Assembly (NCBI GenBank): GCA_028274465.1
Contig: CM051458.1
Location: 85,642,085 to 85,706,084, forward strand
Origin: Plantago ovata
Lineage: Eukaryota > Streptophyta > Magnoliopsida > Lamiales > Plantaginaceae
Length of the DNA: 64,000 bases
Direction of reading: 5' to 3'
Shown here: piece after piece, positions 24,513-38,425 of the stretch
Numbering within the stretch: position 1 is the first letter of the stretch
Layout of the letters: each line of letters begins with the position of its first letter
The notes under the pieces: generated by a model
Told to the model about the DNA's origin: nothing
Database searches by the model: none
Seen by the model: only the letters and a program-made list of their open reading frames with translations
Made by a program: the position numbers and the translations under genes

Positions 24513-24587
24513 CACCGTGACACTCTCTAATAGAGATGGTGGGCCCATATGTGGAACCCAACTCCTCTATTAGAGGGTGTTATAGTT
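24513..24587. repeat. Short foldback (hairpin)
   Basis: ACTCTCTAATAGAG and, 30 bp on, its inverted counterpart CTCTATTAGAGGGTGT can pair into a hairpin. It may be a tiny MITE relic. No target duplication is identified. Confidence 0.5.
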
Positions 24588-24766
24588 GTATATTTACTTA
24601 GTCCGTCCTACTCCTACACATGATAAAAAATTCAAAATCCTTTTCTATTTTTTTTCGAACCAATTGTTTTATAACAAAGAATAAAGATAATATTTCCAAA
24701 AAAAAAAAAAGAATAAAGATAATAAATGAATGAATGTTACAAATAAAAAGAATGTTTTTGTAAGCT

Positions 24767-25249
24767 TCAAATTCTGTGAGGTTCTTTGCAACTTGCTCTC
24801 ATTCTACATCCCCAACTTCCCTTCTCCCTTTGCTCCATCCTCAACTGTGAACGCCTATCCAATTCTGAAAGCTGGCTGGCCCAGCACTTAACATTCGACT
24901 CATTATCCAAACTGCTCATTTTGTGAGAATCTTGATCCAACAAACTCTTATAAGCCTTCTGTAACTCAATGAACATTCGAGTGGATTCTTCCTTCTTGGA
25001 TGGGTCGCAAACATCAGGATGATAACGAAGAGCCATTTTTCGGTAAGTCTTCTTTATCTGATCCACACTTGCATTCTTGAAACCAGCAAAATCAGGCAGC
25101 TGCTTCTCAAAATTCTCATCAGTAGACTTATAACTATAAGACATGATTCTGAACTTATTTTGTTGCCTAATAGTCTTCCTACTGCATGGACGCGGAAACG
25201 GTGCGTAAGTACCTGCATTGATCAGTGAATGGCTCTGCATGATGTTCAT
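24767..25249 (-). CDS. J20-like J-domain protein, array copy 3
   Basis: A single-exon gene for 160 residues, the longest of the array. The ATG at 25247-25249 (MNIMQSHSLIN) is chosen over an upstream in-frame one at 25339 because it aligns with the start of copy 2 and lies downstream of a TATATATATATA block (25294-25306). The core KKTYRKMALRYHPDVCDPSK retains HPD, followed by IELQKAYKSLLDQDS and the tail WASQLSELDRRS...GSWGCRMRA. The N-terminus is Arg/Lys/Ser-rich with no acids, like a plastid transit peptide. Helix I is not of the usual DLLGV type. It is likely an Hsp70 co-chaperone. Confidence 0.8.
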   Translation of the reverse strand: MNIMQSHSLINAGTYAPFPRPCSRKTIRQQNKFRIMSYSYKSTDENFEKQLPDFAGFKNASVDQIKKTYRKMALRYHPDVCDPSKKEESTRMFIELQKAYKSLLDQDSHKMSSLDNESNVKCWASQLSELDRRSQLRMEQREKGSWGCRMRASCKEPHRI

Positions 25250-25349
25250 GGTGTGATGCAGGTTATAGTTGTAGCACAAATTCAGGAATTGAGCTATATA
25301 TATATAGAATGTTTGGTCAAACATTGAACGCGTTTTCATTGTATTGTTT

Positions 25350-26768
25350 TGCAGGTTTTGATTAATGGTTTGGAGAATGCAAGAAATATAGTATTTGTTT
25401 ATCTCATGATTGTGATTTGTGACACGGTTTTGACTTGTTTAGCATTTAGCCATTTGGGCGTTTATGCATTGGCTTTGGTTTTAACAACAGTAATCAAGGT
25501 GTTCTTTGGTGTATATAGAGCTAGCAGTGATGAGTTCTATATCGTGATATATTATATTGTCTTGAGGTTGCACAAGGGCGCGGAGGCCTTGAATTGGTAA
25601 AGCAGATAGGGGTGGACATTAATTTATGGACGCGTGTGAATGGTTTAGAATCTCACCAAAACCAACCGGGAGTAGAGAAGAGAGACTGGACATACATGAC
25701 CGAGAAGCCAAAACGAAGAGACCAAGGCATGCCGATCCAATTCTGAACTATAAGGTATACGCACACACGCTTGTTGGTGTTGACAGCATCCCATATCATT
25801 TGAATCTGTAGTAGAGTAACATACAGCCACTCACCAGGCCATGTAACCAGAGCTAACAACCAATTTTAAAATCTCATCCATGGTCTACAAGGGAACATAT
25901 TTGCAAGTTTTGAATTAGAAGAACAGGAAATATCGCCGTATACTTCAATCCGTTATCAGTGTTATGATATGACAAATCCCACTTGAGAAACATACTCTAC
26001 AGATCTAATAAAGATAGAAACACAGTTTGTTTTCCCATAATTAAGGCACATTGGAAGTTGGATTTGGCATTCTTCATAATATCTCTCTTTCAGGTGATGA
26101 TTGATTTTCAAGAAGTTGAAAGGCAGATATCGATGAGAAGTATGAGTACCTGCTTCTGAGATTGTACATGCAGTTCTTTGCTGATGTGGACACTCTCCAT
26201 GGAGCCAAGTTGTAGCACACTCAGAAGCTATTTCACCGAAATATGCTGAGGATCAGGTGAGAATTAGTCACACATGTCAGTCTTTGTATCCACTGCTCTC
26301 TGTACGTAGTAGATAAGCCTGAACTTGCATTATTTATAAATTAGTAGTACATTGGAAACTTGCTCCAATTAGCAGGGAAACAATTGACATGGAAATGGAG
26401 GATGTTGGTTGGTGTAAGCAGCTAGTTTTAGTCCAATAAATTAATTTTCCTTCATATTGTAGATTACAACACGCTCCAGTCTGCCAAATACTAGACGCAA
26501 CACACAGTGATCAGTTCGATTCTTACAAGCGCAGATATGACATGCAGTTTCACATTCCGTCGCAGGAAAACTGAATAGAAATATGTTGAATACTGTCCTC
26601 CAACATAGCAGACAGAAATTGATGGTTTAATATTATTATGAAAAATAAGTAAAAGACAATTGAATTTATAGTGACACAGCAGAAAGTAATCAAGTAAGAA
26701 GCTAGCTAGCTATATAGCTATATATATGGAAGTAACTGAGGATGAAAACTAAACTAAACTAAATTAAA
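25350..26768. other. Intergenic DNA with no convincing gene
   Basis: An 83-codon hydrophobic open frame (25349-25600) reads out of the J-gene promoter region and matches no family I know. Near 26130-26220 a short stretch could encode KYEYLLLRLYMQFFADVD before a stop, possibly a gene relic. Neither is strong enough to call. The right end probably holds the 3' UTR of the membrane-protein gene. Confidence 0.4.
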
Positions 26769-28037
26769 CTATACAGGACAATCGTCCTTAAAGTCTTGGT
26801 CATTCTTTGCTGCAACATTAACATCATAGTATGCTGTTGGATGATCTCCATCATGTCCAGCAGAGGCTTCTGAGTCGGCGTCGATTTCATAATCAATTGG
26901 GAAGCAACAGAAACAATAGAAAGAACGCAAGAAAGTAAGAAATGGCATTGGACGACACTTCTTGTTGTTAGCAGCATTCCTTAGCACGTTAATCACCATT
27001 GTAGTACCACATAGCCACACCCACTGAAGCACGCCACCCATGTAGGCATAGGTATCAACCAATCTTAGAATCTCAACGAGACCTGATGATCAGTAAACAT
27101 GGTGAAATATGTATGCACATTAATATTAATTATGAGTGAGCATCAACCAATGATATATACTACATATAAATAGAAATAATACTTAACAAACAAACGTAAC
27201 TAACCTGTATAAGTCGAAGTTGAATAATATAGTCCTAATGTAACTATGATGCCATATATGCCAACAATGATACCCAAGATATTCCAAATCTTCAAGGCAG
27301 GCAGTCTATTCTTGCTCCATGGCCACTTGTGAAAACGATGATCATCTGTCAACAATATATTTACGAGCATGGATATATTATTCATCAAACAAAACATACA
27401 TCGATCACATTATGATTCCAGTATATATTAAAAAACAGTAACTGCATTAATTAGTACTCACCTCCACAGGATTCGACATTCCTGATAACCATGTGGGCAA
27501 AGTACGGAATTAGCCAGATCGTACTTTGGAAGATCAAAGTGGAGTAGAGACCAATTTTCTTAACTGCATGCATGCAAAAATCATTCATTAACCATCATGC
27601 ACACTACTCAGTACAGTACAGATAGGTGGTTACTCGACATCAGATATTATATATATACTAGCTACTTGACTACTTCATAATCATGCACATGCATATATGT
27701 AGCAGACAATTAATTACTTACTAGGATCGGTTAAGATTCAAGATTGCATGCTTGGGTTTAATGATGATCGATCTAATCATCTGTGTCCATCATTACTGTA
27801 AGTAATAATGAATTAATCAAGCAATTACGTACCAGTAGGATAATGTAAGAAGCAGGTAATTAGCAGGTTGATGAAGCCCACGGCAAGAACCAAATTCTGC
27901 ACCCTATAATAATGTTTGAAAGAACGTTCTAAATTAATATTAGCCGATGCTGACGATTCCTCATCAGAAACTACTGTCTGCGGTGATGATGATATAATCA
28001 AAGGTTCTTCTGATGATGATGATTTCGCCATCTTCAT
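26769..28037 (-). CDS. Unrecognised four-helix membrane protein
   Basis: I do not recognise the family. Four exons on the minus strand join in phase at consensus junctions into 253 residues: 27833-28037, 27462-27563, 27205-27345 and 26769-27082. The N-terminal ~45 residues are Ser/Glu-rich and hydrophilic (MKMAKSSSSEEPLIISSSPQ). Four likely membrane helices follow: NLVLAVGFINLLITCFL, TLIFQSTIWLIPYFAHMV, LGIIVGIYGIIVTLGLYY and GGVLQWVWLCGTTMVINVL. The ~60-residue tail has a Cys pair (YCFCCF), then an acidic stretch ending KDDCPV. A TATA-like ATATAAATTATATAC lies about 50-65 bp upstream of the ATG. The copia element begins only 87 bp upstream of the start, so its LTR abuts the promoter. Confidence 0.75.
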
Positions 28038-28124
28038 CGTCCTTCAATCTGTAGATATGCTCCAGTAACTAGTTAAACAACACTTGCAGACATATAAATT
28101 ATATACATTGTGGATTATATATAT

Positions 28125-28981
<857 letters not shown>

Positions 28982-30679
28982 ATTGGCGCCGTTTGTGGGA
29001 ATCCTTGAAAATCGACTGGAGTCCAAGCTCTATTGATCTGTGAAGCGGAGATATGACATCAACGGTAAAGTTTGAGGTAGAGAAGCTGTCAGCGAAAATC
29101 GATTTTGGTTTATGGAAGCTGAAGATGAAGGCTTAATTTGCTCACGAAGGAAGGCACGGTAGAGGCCTTGGATGGAGATGCCGGATTTGCAGTGACGGCT
29201 ACAGCCGCTGACAAGGCATTAACAATCAAGAAAGCACACAGTACATAGGTATTGTCGATTTCTGATGACACTCTACATGAAGTTTCTGACCAAGCGAAGG
29301 CGCTTTGGGATAAGCTAGAGGAGATGCTCAATGTTAAGACAACTGAGAGCAAGCTGCATTTGAAACAGAAGATGTTTGCTTTCAATGTTGTAGTCCAAAG
29401 GCCAATCATGGAACAAGTTACTGCTTTCAAGAAGCTATGCAAAGACATGGAGGAGGCAGGGATAAAGCTTGTTGAGGATGATAAGGCTTTGATGTTATTG
29501 ATGCTCTTCCGAAGGCCTATGAAAGTGTCGTAGATGCACTAGTGATTACCAAAGGTGATGCTCTCACACTGGCTGATGTTGAGAAAACATTGAAGACTAA
29601 GGAACTCAAGAAGGGAGTTGCAACATCACAGGACGGAGATGCTGAAAGCCTAATGGTGAAGCATAAAAGGAGATATCAAACCAAGGGAGAATCATATCAG
29701 AAAGATGGTACGGAGAAGAGGAGATGCTATCACTGTATGATGGTGGGTCACTTGAAGAAAGATTGTCCGCAGTTGAGAAACAAGGAGATTGGGAATGCCG
29801 ATATTGCATAAGGAAGTGGTGATTTAACTACCTGTGAAGCTTTAAATATTAGTACATTTAATAGTGATAACTCTTGGGTACTAGATTCTGGTTGCTCGTT
29901 TCATATGACTCATGTTAAAGCATGGTTTAGTTATCTTAAGTATGAAGATTGTGGTACTGTGCAATTGGGTAATAATCAAGCATGCGGTGTGAAAGGAACT
30001 GGTTCTGTTAACATTAAGATGTTCGATGGTGTTGTCAGAACACTTGAGGATGTTAGGTATGTTCCAAATGTTAAGAGAAATTTGTTATCTCTTGGCATGC
30101 TAGACAGTAGAGGTTGTAGTTTTGGTTGTCAAGGTGGAGTTCTATCTGTAAAGAAAAAGGGAACAGAGTCGTGTTGAAAGGAAAGAAACACAATGGCTTG
30201 TATGTGTTAGAAGGAACTACTCTTGTTGGTCAGGTGTTAGTTGCGGAAAAGGAGAGCACATCGACTAAGCAGGATATTTCAGTGGAGGTGGAGTCTATGG
30301 ATGAAACTAATATGACACCAGGAGATGTTGTTGAGAATGTGGAGCACGTTGATACACATGGTATTGAGCAAAGAGTTGAGTTAACTCTGACCTGAACTCC
30401 AGGACAACAGGTTGTAGATCAGGTCCCAGATCACTCAGGTGAGGAATATGAAGCTCTGGATGATGAGTTTCAGGAAGATGCTTTATTGAAAGGCATGGGG
30501 ACAGCTCAAAGAATCTTGGGAACAGATATTTGCAAGGATTCATCAGAGGGAAGCTTGTTTCTATCTCAGTCCAGTTATTTATTGAAGGTTTTGACCAGGT
30601 TCAATATGAAGGATTGTGGTAGTGTGGTAATGGTACAAGGAGAACAGTTTTCTGATGAGCAATGTTCAAAGACTCGGAA

Positions 30680-30960
30680 GGGGCTGGGGTCATCCTAACC
30701 TAAGGGATGGACAAGGGGGTTGCATTCTAACCTCAGGAATGTGACAACGGGGATGCATCTTAACCTTAGAGATGTGACAATGGGGAGGCATTTTAACCTT
30801 AGAGGTGCGTACGGGGATGCGTCTTAATACCTTCGAGATGCAACAACGGGGACGCGTCTTAACCTTAGAGGTGCGTATGGGGATTCGTCTTAACCTTAGA
30901 GATGAGCAGCAGGGTGTCTTAACCTCAAAGAGACAGGACAAGGGAAGACTCTAACTTCAG
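30680..30960. repeat. Minisatellite inside the copia element
   Basis: Seven or more imperfect ~38-40-bp units of the form GGGGATGCGTCTTAACCTTAGAGGTG lie just before the 3' LTR. It is a non-coding part of the fossil element. Confidence 0.75.
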
Positions 30961-30992
30961 GAGTTGATGGAATTCATACTAAGGTGGAGAAT

Positions 30993-31518
30993 TGTGGGCC
31001 GTGTAGTATGAATTCTAGGGTTTAGGAAGATTCTGGAATCGGGCCAGCCTACTTTATTCTTATGGGCTTAGGGTTTTGTCTTGGAGCCTAAGTTAGGTTA
31101 GAGAATTATTATGAGATTTCTCACTATATATAGAGGGTTTCTCTAGCTAGAACTTTTCTCATTCACAATTTAGCTAGACAAAAATCAGAGAGAGAGAGAG
31201 TCTAGAGAGAAAGGAGGAGGCGGTCGGAGGGCCGACTCGGCCGAGGTGCCGATTCAGAGGGGAGAGGCTGCAAGGTGAGATCAGCTAGAGAGGAGAGAAC
31301 GAGGCTCTGTTCGCCATATACGGTTGAGGAGTACTTGTAAGTTCTTGTATTCTTCTTGATATAGTGGAAAGATCTCTAACCTTCGTGGACGTAGGATATT
31401 CAAATCAGAACCACGTAAATTGCTTGTTTTCTTTTACTGTTTTGATTGTTATTGCTAGATCTGAATTAGACTTGTGTGATTTTTCGATTTGGGAAAATTA
31501 TTATTGTTTTGCACAACA
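30993..31518 (+). repeat. 3' LTR of the copia element
   Basis: A 526-bp repeat of the 5' LTR in its unexpanded form. It ends CACAACA and is followed by the TATAT duplication. Confidence 0.85.
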
Positions 31519-31523
31519 TATAT

Positions 31524-32016
31524 ACTAGCTAGTAAGATACTCTTTGCCAGATGGAGTAGTAGTTAAATTAAATACCTTGTCAAATTAAAACTCAATGTAA
31601 TTCTAGTTCTAGTAGACTTGGTTTAACTATAGAAGTTTTTATAAAAACACAAACAGATTCCTGTTATATAACTCAAATTAAAAAGTAGACTGTGCTATGT
31701 TTTTAACAAAAAAAAAAAAAAAAACATAAATGTTATTAAGTAAAAAACGTTTATATCGTTAACCAACGTATTTTTTATTTATAAAAAACATATACGTTGT
31801 TAAGTATACACCAACCTATATATGTCCTAGACTCCTAGCTAATGTTTGTTCGTCTATTTTACCGTCTCCCAGAAGACTTGTCCATCACGTATTTATAAAA
31901 TCGCCAATGTAAAACAAAGATTATAATTAGTCACACTTATTTGCAACACAGAATTGGAAGTTATTTTTCTTCGAAAAAGGCCGGGATATGGATCTTTTGT
32001 GCCATTTTAGTGCCGG
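31524..32016. other. Intergenic DNA, no gene seen
   Basis: AT-rich spacer between the copia element and the second Harbinger MITE. It includes an A run near 31708-31724. Confidence 0.5.
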
Positions 32017-32019
32017 TTA

Positions 32020-32642
32020 GACCATTCGCATCAATGGTTTAAGACTAAGGCTAGTTTATGGGCTTAAACTGGTCTTAGCCGCGTTTAAGCAGTTTTCGTC
32101 CGCATCAGTCACTGCTTAAACGCGGCTAAGGCGAGGCAAGCCCTACCACGTCATTATTTTTTATTTTTTTTATTTTTTTATTTTTTCATTTTTTTATTTT
32201 TTTGGTAAAAATGAATGAAGATTTGTTGTAAAGAATGTTGTACGAAATGAAGTTTATAGATGAAAATTATGAATATATTACATTAACTTTCATCGAAATA
32301 TGAAGGGAAAAATGAGTTGGAGAAGGTGTGAACAAATATATCCAAGATTAGTGTCTATTTATAGATCTCGAAAAGTTATAAACGTTGATAATTTTTATTT
32401 ACTTTTAGCATTTTTATTTTAAAAGTTACGATGGTTTTAAATTTAAAAGGAAAAAGATATTAAAAAAGAAAAAAATAATAATAAACAAGTGGAGTCCACA
32501 TCATGGCGCCAGCCAAAACCTGTTCCGCGTTTATACTAAACGCGGAACACGGCTAAGCTGCCAAAAACGCGGCTAAACAGTGGCCTGAAAACGCGGCTTT
32601 CGGCAGCCTAGCCGCGCCTCCTGCATACTGATGCAGGAGGTC
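32020..32642. mobile_element. PIF/Harbinger-type MITE, copy 2
   Basis: A 623-bp second copy of the family at 7995-8606, in the same orientation. It is flanked by the 3-bp duplication TTA (32017-32019, 32643-32645). It shares the inverted ends, the GGCTTAAAC / CGCGGCTAAG subterminal motifs, the AT-rich core and the right-end CCTCCTGCATACTGATGCAG palindrome. No transposase. It lies about 460 bp past the SERK stop codon. Confidence 0.85.
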
Positions 32643-32645
32643 TTA

Positions 32646-33103
32646 ATTTGCGTGTTCTTTGGTTGGTGTTTATAGTGTCGAGTTCAAATTTTCATGGACA
32701 ATATAATTAAAACGAGATACTAAAACATATTCAAATTCTGAATCAAGAAACTTGAAATTCTCTAATATATATGATTAAAACATGGACAATATCATCATCA
32801 ACTTCATACATCCATTCTTAGCCTGGAAATTAACAAGGCTCTCAATCTAGTTCCACGTTCAGCTGTTACTTGTGACCGTACTGTTTTCAGCACACTCACT
32901 AGAATCATGTTCTGTATGAACAGTTCAGCTTCACAAAAAAGATAACACGATGCGCAAATTCTTCTAACTTATACAACTGCTCCTATATGCTACATTGATC
33001 GATAAGGCATGTGATTTCAAAACACTAGATGTCGTCATCCTACACGCAAGCACAATGAATAGCAATCCTAGAATATATCAATGGTGTAAAGATTTCATGA
33101 TCA
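32646..33103. other. Downstream flank of the SERK gene
   Basis: No coding region. The part nearest 33103 probably contains the SERK 3' UTR, read on the minus strand. Confidence 0.4.
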
Positions 33104-36100
33104 TCATCTTGGACCTGATAATTCCATGGCATGTAAATTTTCTGTTGAATCAACAATCCAATCGGAAGTAGAATGAGGAACGAGTTCAACTTCCTGTCGC
33201 AGAACTTCTACCTTCTGCCACTCGTCCCACCTCTCTGCCAAACCATCGCCTTCGAGCATTCTCACCACTTCTGACATCTTTGGCCGGTCCATTGGTGAAC
33301 ATTGGGTACATAGCAGAGCAACCTGTATTAGCTGCTCCACTTCTGCTTCTACGTACTTGTTCTGTAGGTCCGGATCAACCAGCATCTCTAGCTTTTTTTC
33401 TTTCAGAAGTCCTTTCACCTGAAATAAAACGTGCCAATCAAATTACTGATTCACGAATGACTAAAGATGGCAGAAAACAGTTTATGTAGGTACATACCCA
33501 GTCGAGCAACATGACATCATCATCATTTGCAAGTCGTGCTAGGTCAAAGGCCCTCTGACCCGTTATAAGCTCAAGAAGCATAATTCCATAACCAAAAACG
33601 TCAGTTTTCTCGGAAGATTTTCCAGTTGATAGGTATTCAGGAGCTATGTGTCCTATAGTACCCCTTACAGCAGTTGTCACATGAGTATCCTTATAGTCCA
33701 TGAGTTTAGCTAAACCAAAATCTCCTACAACAGCCTCAAATTCTTCATCTAGCAATATATTAGCAGCTTTTACATCACGATGAATAATCTTTGGGTCGCA
33801 GTGATCATGCAAATAGGAAAGTCCTCTCGCAGATCCCAGGGCGATGCGTTTCCTTGTAGGCCAGTCAAGTGGTGGTTCATTTGGTGGACGTTCTGCACAT
33901 AAAATTTAATTAGTTGCTGCAATTTGACGAATCTTTGCAGAAACAATTACATTACTAAAACTGGGGTGATTCACAGGCTCCCTGTGGGTGGGTATAGTTT
34001 TTAAACGTGAGTGAGTTTATGGCCGTTCATGAGGGGAGGTCCGTGTTATATTTCCTAAAAACTATATATATTGCATATTTTGTGAACCATAAAAACAGTA
34101 GCATTCACAATTATATATAGCACCTCTCAAGCATGACGCAACACTTCCATTGGCCATGTATGGATAAACAAGTAACCGTTCAGTTGGGGTCATGCAGAAG
34201 CCACGTAATCTGAGAAGATTACGGTGAACTGCCATACTGATCATTTCAACCTCAGTTTGAAACTGAAGCTCTCCACCAGGTGTCCGTTCCTCTTTAAGCC
34301 TTTTAACAGCAACCAGTGAACCATCTGTCAGTCGTCCCTTGTACACCTTCCCAAATCCACCTCTCCCCAAAATGTTCTTGTTGCTGAAAGTGTCGGTTGC
34401 AACTTGCAGCTCTCTTAGGGAGAACCTTTTGAGCTGCCCCAGATGGACTTCAGGATCCTCCTCGGCTGAAAAGTTATATTCACAACACATTAAGTTATAA
34501 AGAGATCACTATTTCATAGGCATGTTTGACATAAGTTGAAACATTGCAAAGATCCTCTTAATTAGATTGTTGAGTCTATTACGTACCAGGCACATCAAAG
34601 AAATATTCACGCGGTTTTCTCCGACGCCACCAAGCAAATGCAATAGCAGGTGCAGCAAATAGCAATGCAGCTCCAGCAGCAACACCACCAGCAATGGCTC
34701 CGGTTGCACTATTTCCTCCTGTAGTTATATGTAATAATCAACATCAAAATGATACTCTTTTCATTTCAAACATTTCCACAAGAAAGCATAAAAAGCCAAC
34801 TCATGAATCAACAGATTTTGCATGGCATAATCATTCAATCACAAGTCTAAGAATATCATCTCAGCTGCATTCATCTGCTAGGAATGAGCATGATGTCTCT
34901 AAAGATCATGCCCCCCTCCCCCCCCTGGGAATTCCATAACTCTTAACAGATGCAAGCCACTCTGAGTCTAAATTAAAATTACCTTATAAAGTTTTTCGTC
35001 GAAGTGTAAGTTTTATACACCCAGAAAACATGCTAAACTGGGTAATACATGCAAACATTTCCTTGTACTGAGTAGGTAATGGGGGGTTAGAGGTGTGCTT
35101 TTGCTTCAAGTTAATATTATAACTAGATGAGAACTTAACTGCTAATTCATAGGTAATTTAGCTTCAAATTAATGAATAAGCCAGAATGTCCAACAGTAGT
35201 TCATATGAAAAAGAAAATTTCCAATAATTGTACGATCTCAGTATCTTTTCTTTTTTTAACGGCAGAAAGAACCATGTCAGTATCATAACTAATATTTGCA
35301 AATTAAATAACCAAATAACTAAGGTTGTAAATATTGAAATGGGATTATTAGCATCAAACAGGTAGCTGAGACTTTTGTAGGAAAAAGCTACTGCACAAGC
35401 CACATAAAAGACTCCTTCAATTAACTGAATTTTTCACTGATTTGAATTGTTAACTAAATCTATCACCACAACAGTCATTCATTGTAAGCCGCATAGACTA
35501 TGTCGACATATAGCAGCTACACAAACAGTGCAAAAGCAGTGAAGTAACATTTAAACATCAAACAAGAAAAAACCTGGTGTAGCAATTGGGGGCGGTGGCA
35601 CAAATGGAGGTGGTGGTGAAAACGGAGGAGACCCAGGGCATGGTCGTCCAGTGACAGGGCCACAGAGATCCAAGTTATTTGCAAAACTGTGAATGGAAAT
35701 TCACTTTGTTAGAAACAATGAAGAGTAAACTAATCTAAAGTTTCAGTTCGGTCAATATCAGTAGATATCATTTTAGTACCTGATAGGCGTGAACAAAGAA
35801 AAAGAACCATTATCTGGAACAGAACCTGAAAGGTGGTTGTTGGATAAATCCCTGCAATTAAATGCAATAGAAACTAAGGTTAACGCTTCCACATGAGATG
35901 TGACAATTAACCACAACAATAAAATTTAAAAGAATAACGATAGGAGGACCAATTTGAGCACTCACAGAACTTGTAGAGATGAGATATTGGTCAATGATAG
36001 AGGGATTGGGCCGGTCAAGCTGTTGTTATTTAGCCGGCTATCAACAAAAAAGACAAAAAAAAAAAAAAAAAAAGTAAGTTTTCCGATTCCTTATTAAATC

Positions 36101-38425
36101 CAGCAAATTCAAATGAAAATTGGTAAGGCATAAATAAGAAACCAATTTGCCACAATTAATGAACTTATAAGATCACCCTCTTTTCTATAAAATCCAATGG
36201 AAATCAGCATGCTATCATATTGTGCCTTACTGTAGAGCAACATTTTAGGCAGTATTGTTTAGCTTCCAGCATAATGATGAAAGAATATGAACTCTTTAAA
36301 CTAACCGTCACCAGTTCCAGATTATTCCACACGTGGAAGCATCTGAAAATTTTGATAATAATTCATTTTTAATTGGTACATGCTATCATAAGTCTTTAAT
36401 GCAAGGTGCGAGACAGTCATAGACATTGTAATTTATAATTCTCCAGTGATCACTCATGTACGGCGTGTGACCACTCGGTCAATATTGAGAGATTCAGTAA
36501 TTCTGTTCTGAGAAATATCATCAAGTTTCTAGGACACAAGGCTAATTGTTCCAAAGACACTCTAACCACCTCGGGCAAGAATTAATGCACAGCAGTTCTC
36601 CGTTTGCGTGAAGGAAAAATAAAGTCACAAAGTGATATCAAATGGCAGACAAATAGGAAAGATCGTAAAATATTTGGCAGACAAAGATAATGTTACATAC
36701 AGGAAGCGCAAATTCGACAGCTTTCCCAAAGTTTCCGGAATGGGTCCGGAAAAATTGTTCAAGTACAGATCCAAGCTCACTAATTTCGTCAGATTTCCGA
36801 GATCACTGGGTATAGGTCCAGTGATGTTGTTACTGTACAACTCCCTGTCATAACAAGAACACAATAAGTTCAAATACAAAAATATATTTAGTTATTTACG
36901 AGAACAATCCAAAAGTAAAGTTCAGAGGTTGTCGCTTTCCACCCAAATTTTTGTTTGGACTTGTGTCGGTAATGTATATTATTAAAACATAGTAACCATC
37001 TACCATTGCGATAGCATGTTTCATGATAATTTTTTCTTAATGCAGGTGGTAAGTTCTTATTCTGTTAGTAGTATGAAGAAGTTTCCCATTAGCCCAATGG
37101 CCCCTAACAAGAAAGAAGCTACATCAAGCAGAAAGAATGAATTATTTGCATCGTTACAAAAGAACATATTTCCACATAAACAGCCCTGCACATAGGCAAC
37201 TCTAATTACCCTGAGATGCTTGTGTTGTCAAAATTATCATCTTGTAATCCCACATAAAACTACTCTAGCAATGATAAGACAATCCATTTTAGTTTTATTC
37301 TTGTTACTGTCTAATCAGCAAATAATTGTGATCCAGTTCCACACAGCAAAAGGAAACATCCTAAAATGCCGATATTAGATGTAATGTATTAGCAAAAACA
37401 AAATGCAAACATGACTTACAGGTACTGCAAGTTCTTCAGCTGACCAAGCTGTGGCACCAATGTACCAGATAAAGCTGCATTCCCAAGATCACTGCAAACA
37501 GAGATTACGTCAAGGAATACTTAACATGTACCAAAAGAAGCTATGTACGAGATCATAACAAAAACATCGGAGTTCGTGATGCAGATACGTACACTCGTAT
37601 TACACTGTTATCAGTGTTGCAAGTAACATGGAACCAGGTGCAGGGGTTGACAAGTGTAGGGTCCCAGCTTTGTAGCACATTGTTCGGATCATGTAAGATT
37701 GACCTGAGGCTATGTAAAGCATCACCTACCAAACACATATCACAGGAAGAATAAGATTTCACAACTCAGAAAGATGGCATAAAAGCAATTCTTTTAGCAG
37801 AAAATCAGTCTAAACATCTCCATCTGGCATTAAAAACAAGGCATGGTATTGTACTGATCAATCTAAGATGCCAAATGATTTGGATACTTACAAAATCGTG
37901 AAGCTAAGTTCCCTATTCGAAGTGATGCATCCTATTATCAGCTTCAGCCATCAATTTCTTGATTTCTTATGGTTTCTCTTATACTAAAAAAGCAACTATA
38001 CTATATACTAAAAAAGCAACATTTCAAATAATGGAACTATCTAATCTGAGATGAAAATAGAAGGCTCTTCGGTACTAGTGAAAACGTAATATTGGCTGCT
38101 ATCGCCCGATCATGTGCATAAACATCATATAGTTCCATACATTTACATTAGCATTTCAGCAAATTCGATAAAAATGCATCACAATCAGCCTTCAAAAAAA
38201 AAGTATGACACAATACTTGCAATCAATTCCAATTTCCACACTTATCAAACCTAACCAAGCACACAATCTGCCAATTCTCCAACTAAGTAAAACAAAAAAT
38301 CACAATAAACCAAACTGTCACAAACCTTCCATATTAGCATAAATTCTCCTCAAGGAACACACCCCCAATAACAATAACCAGACCACCAAGGGAAAAATCC
38401 CTCGCCTTTCCGCCAACTTCTTCAT
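33104..38425 (-). CDS. SERK: SERK-type LRR receptor-like kinase
   Basis: This is a co-receptor kinase of the plasma membrane that pairs with ligand-binding LRR receptors (brassinosteroid, peptide and immune receptors). Eleven exons join in phase into 629 residues: 38326-38425, 37593-37725, 37420-37491, 36701-36844, 35966-36037, 35780-35851, 35574-35686, 34587-34718, 34124-34465, 33498-33892 and 33104-33418. Exon 1 encodes a signal peptide ([20 protein letters not shown]). Next come the LRR N-cap ([11 protein letters not shown]), five LRRs on 72/144/72/72-bp exons, and a Ser-Pro-Pro region ([18 protein letters not shown]). A transmembrane exon and the kinase follow ([21 protein letters not shown] with the RD pair; GDFGLAKL). 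The C-terminus is [25 protein letters not shown] points to SERK1/2 more than BAK1. Exon sizes match the usual SERK gene. No break is seen. Confidence 0.95.
36058..36074. repeat. Poly(A) run in a SERK intron
   Basis: A homopolymer A run in the intron between the exon at 36701-36844 and the exon at 35966-36037. It has no evident function. Confidence 0.6.

Noticed and set aside
25349-25600. 83-codon hydrophobic frame upstream of the J-domain array
   Set aside because: No recognisable domain, lies in the promoter region of J-domain copy 3, and reads as chance AT-rich membrane-like codons.
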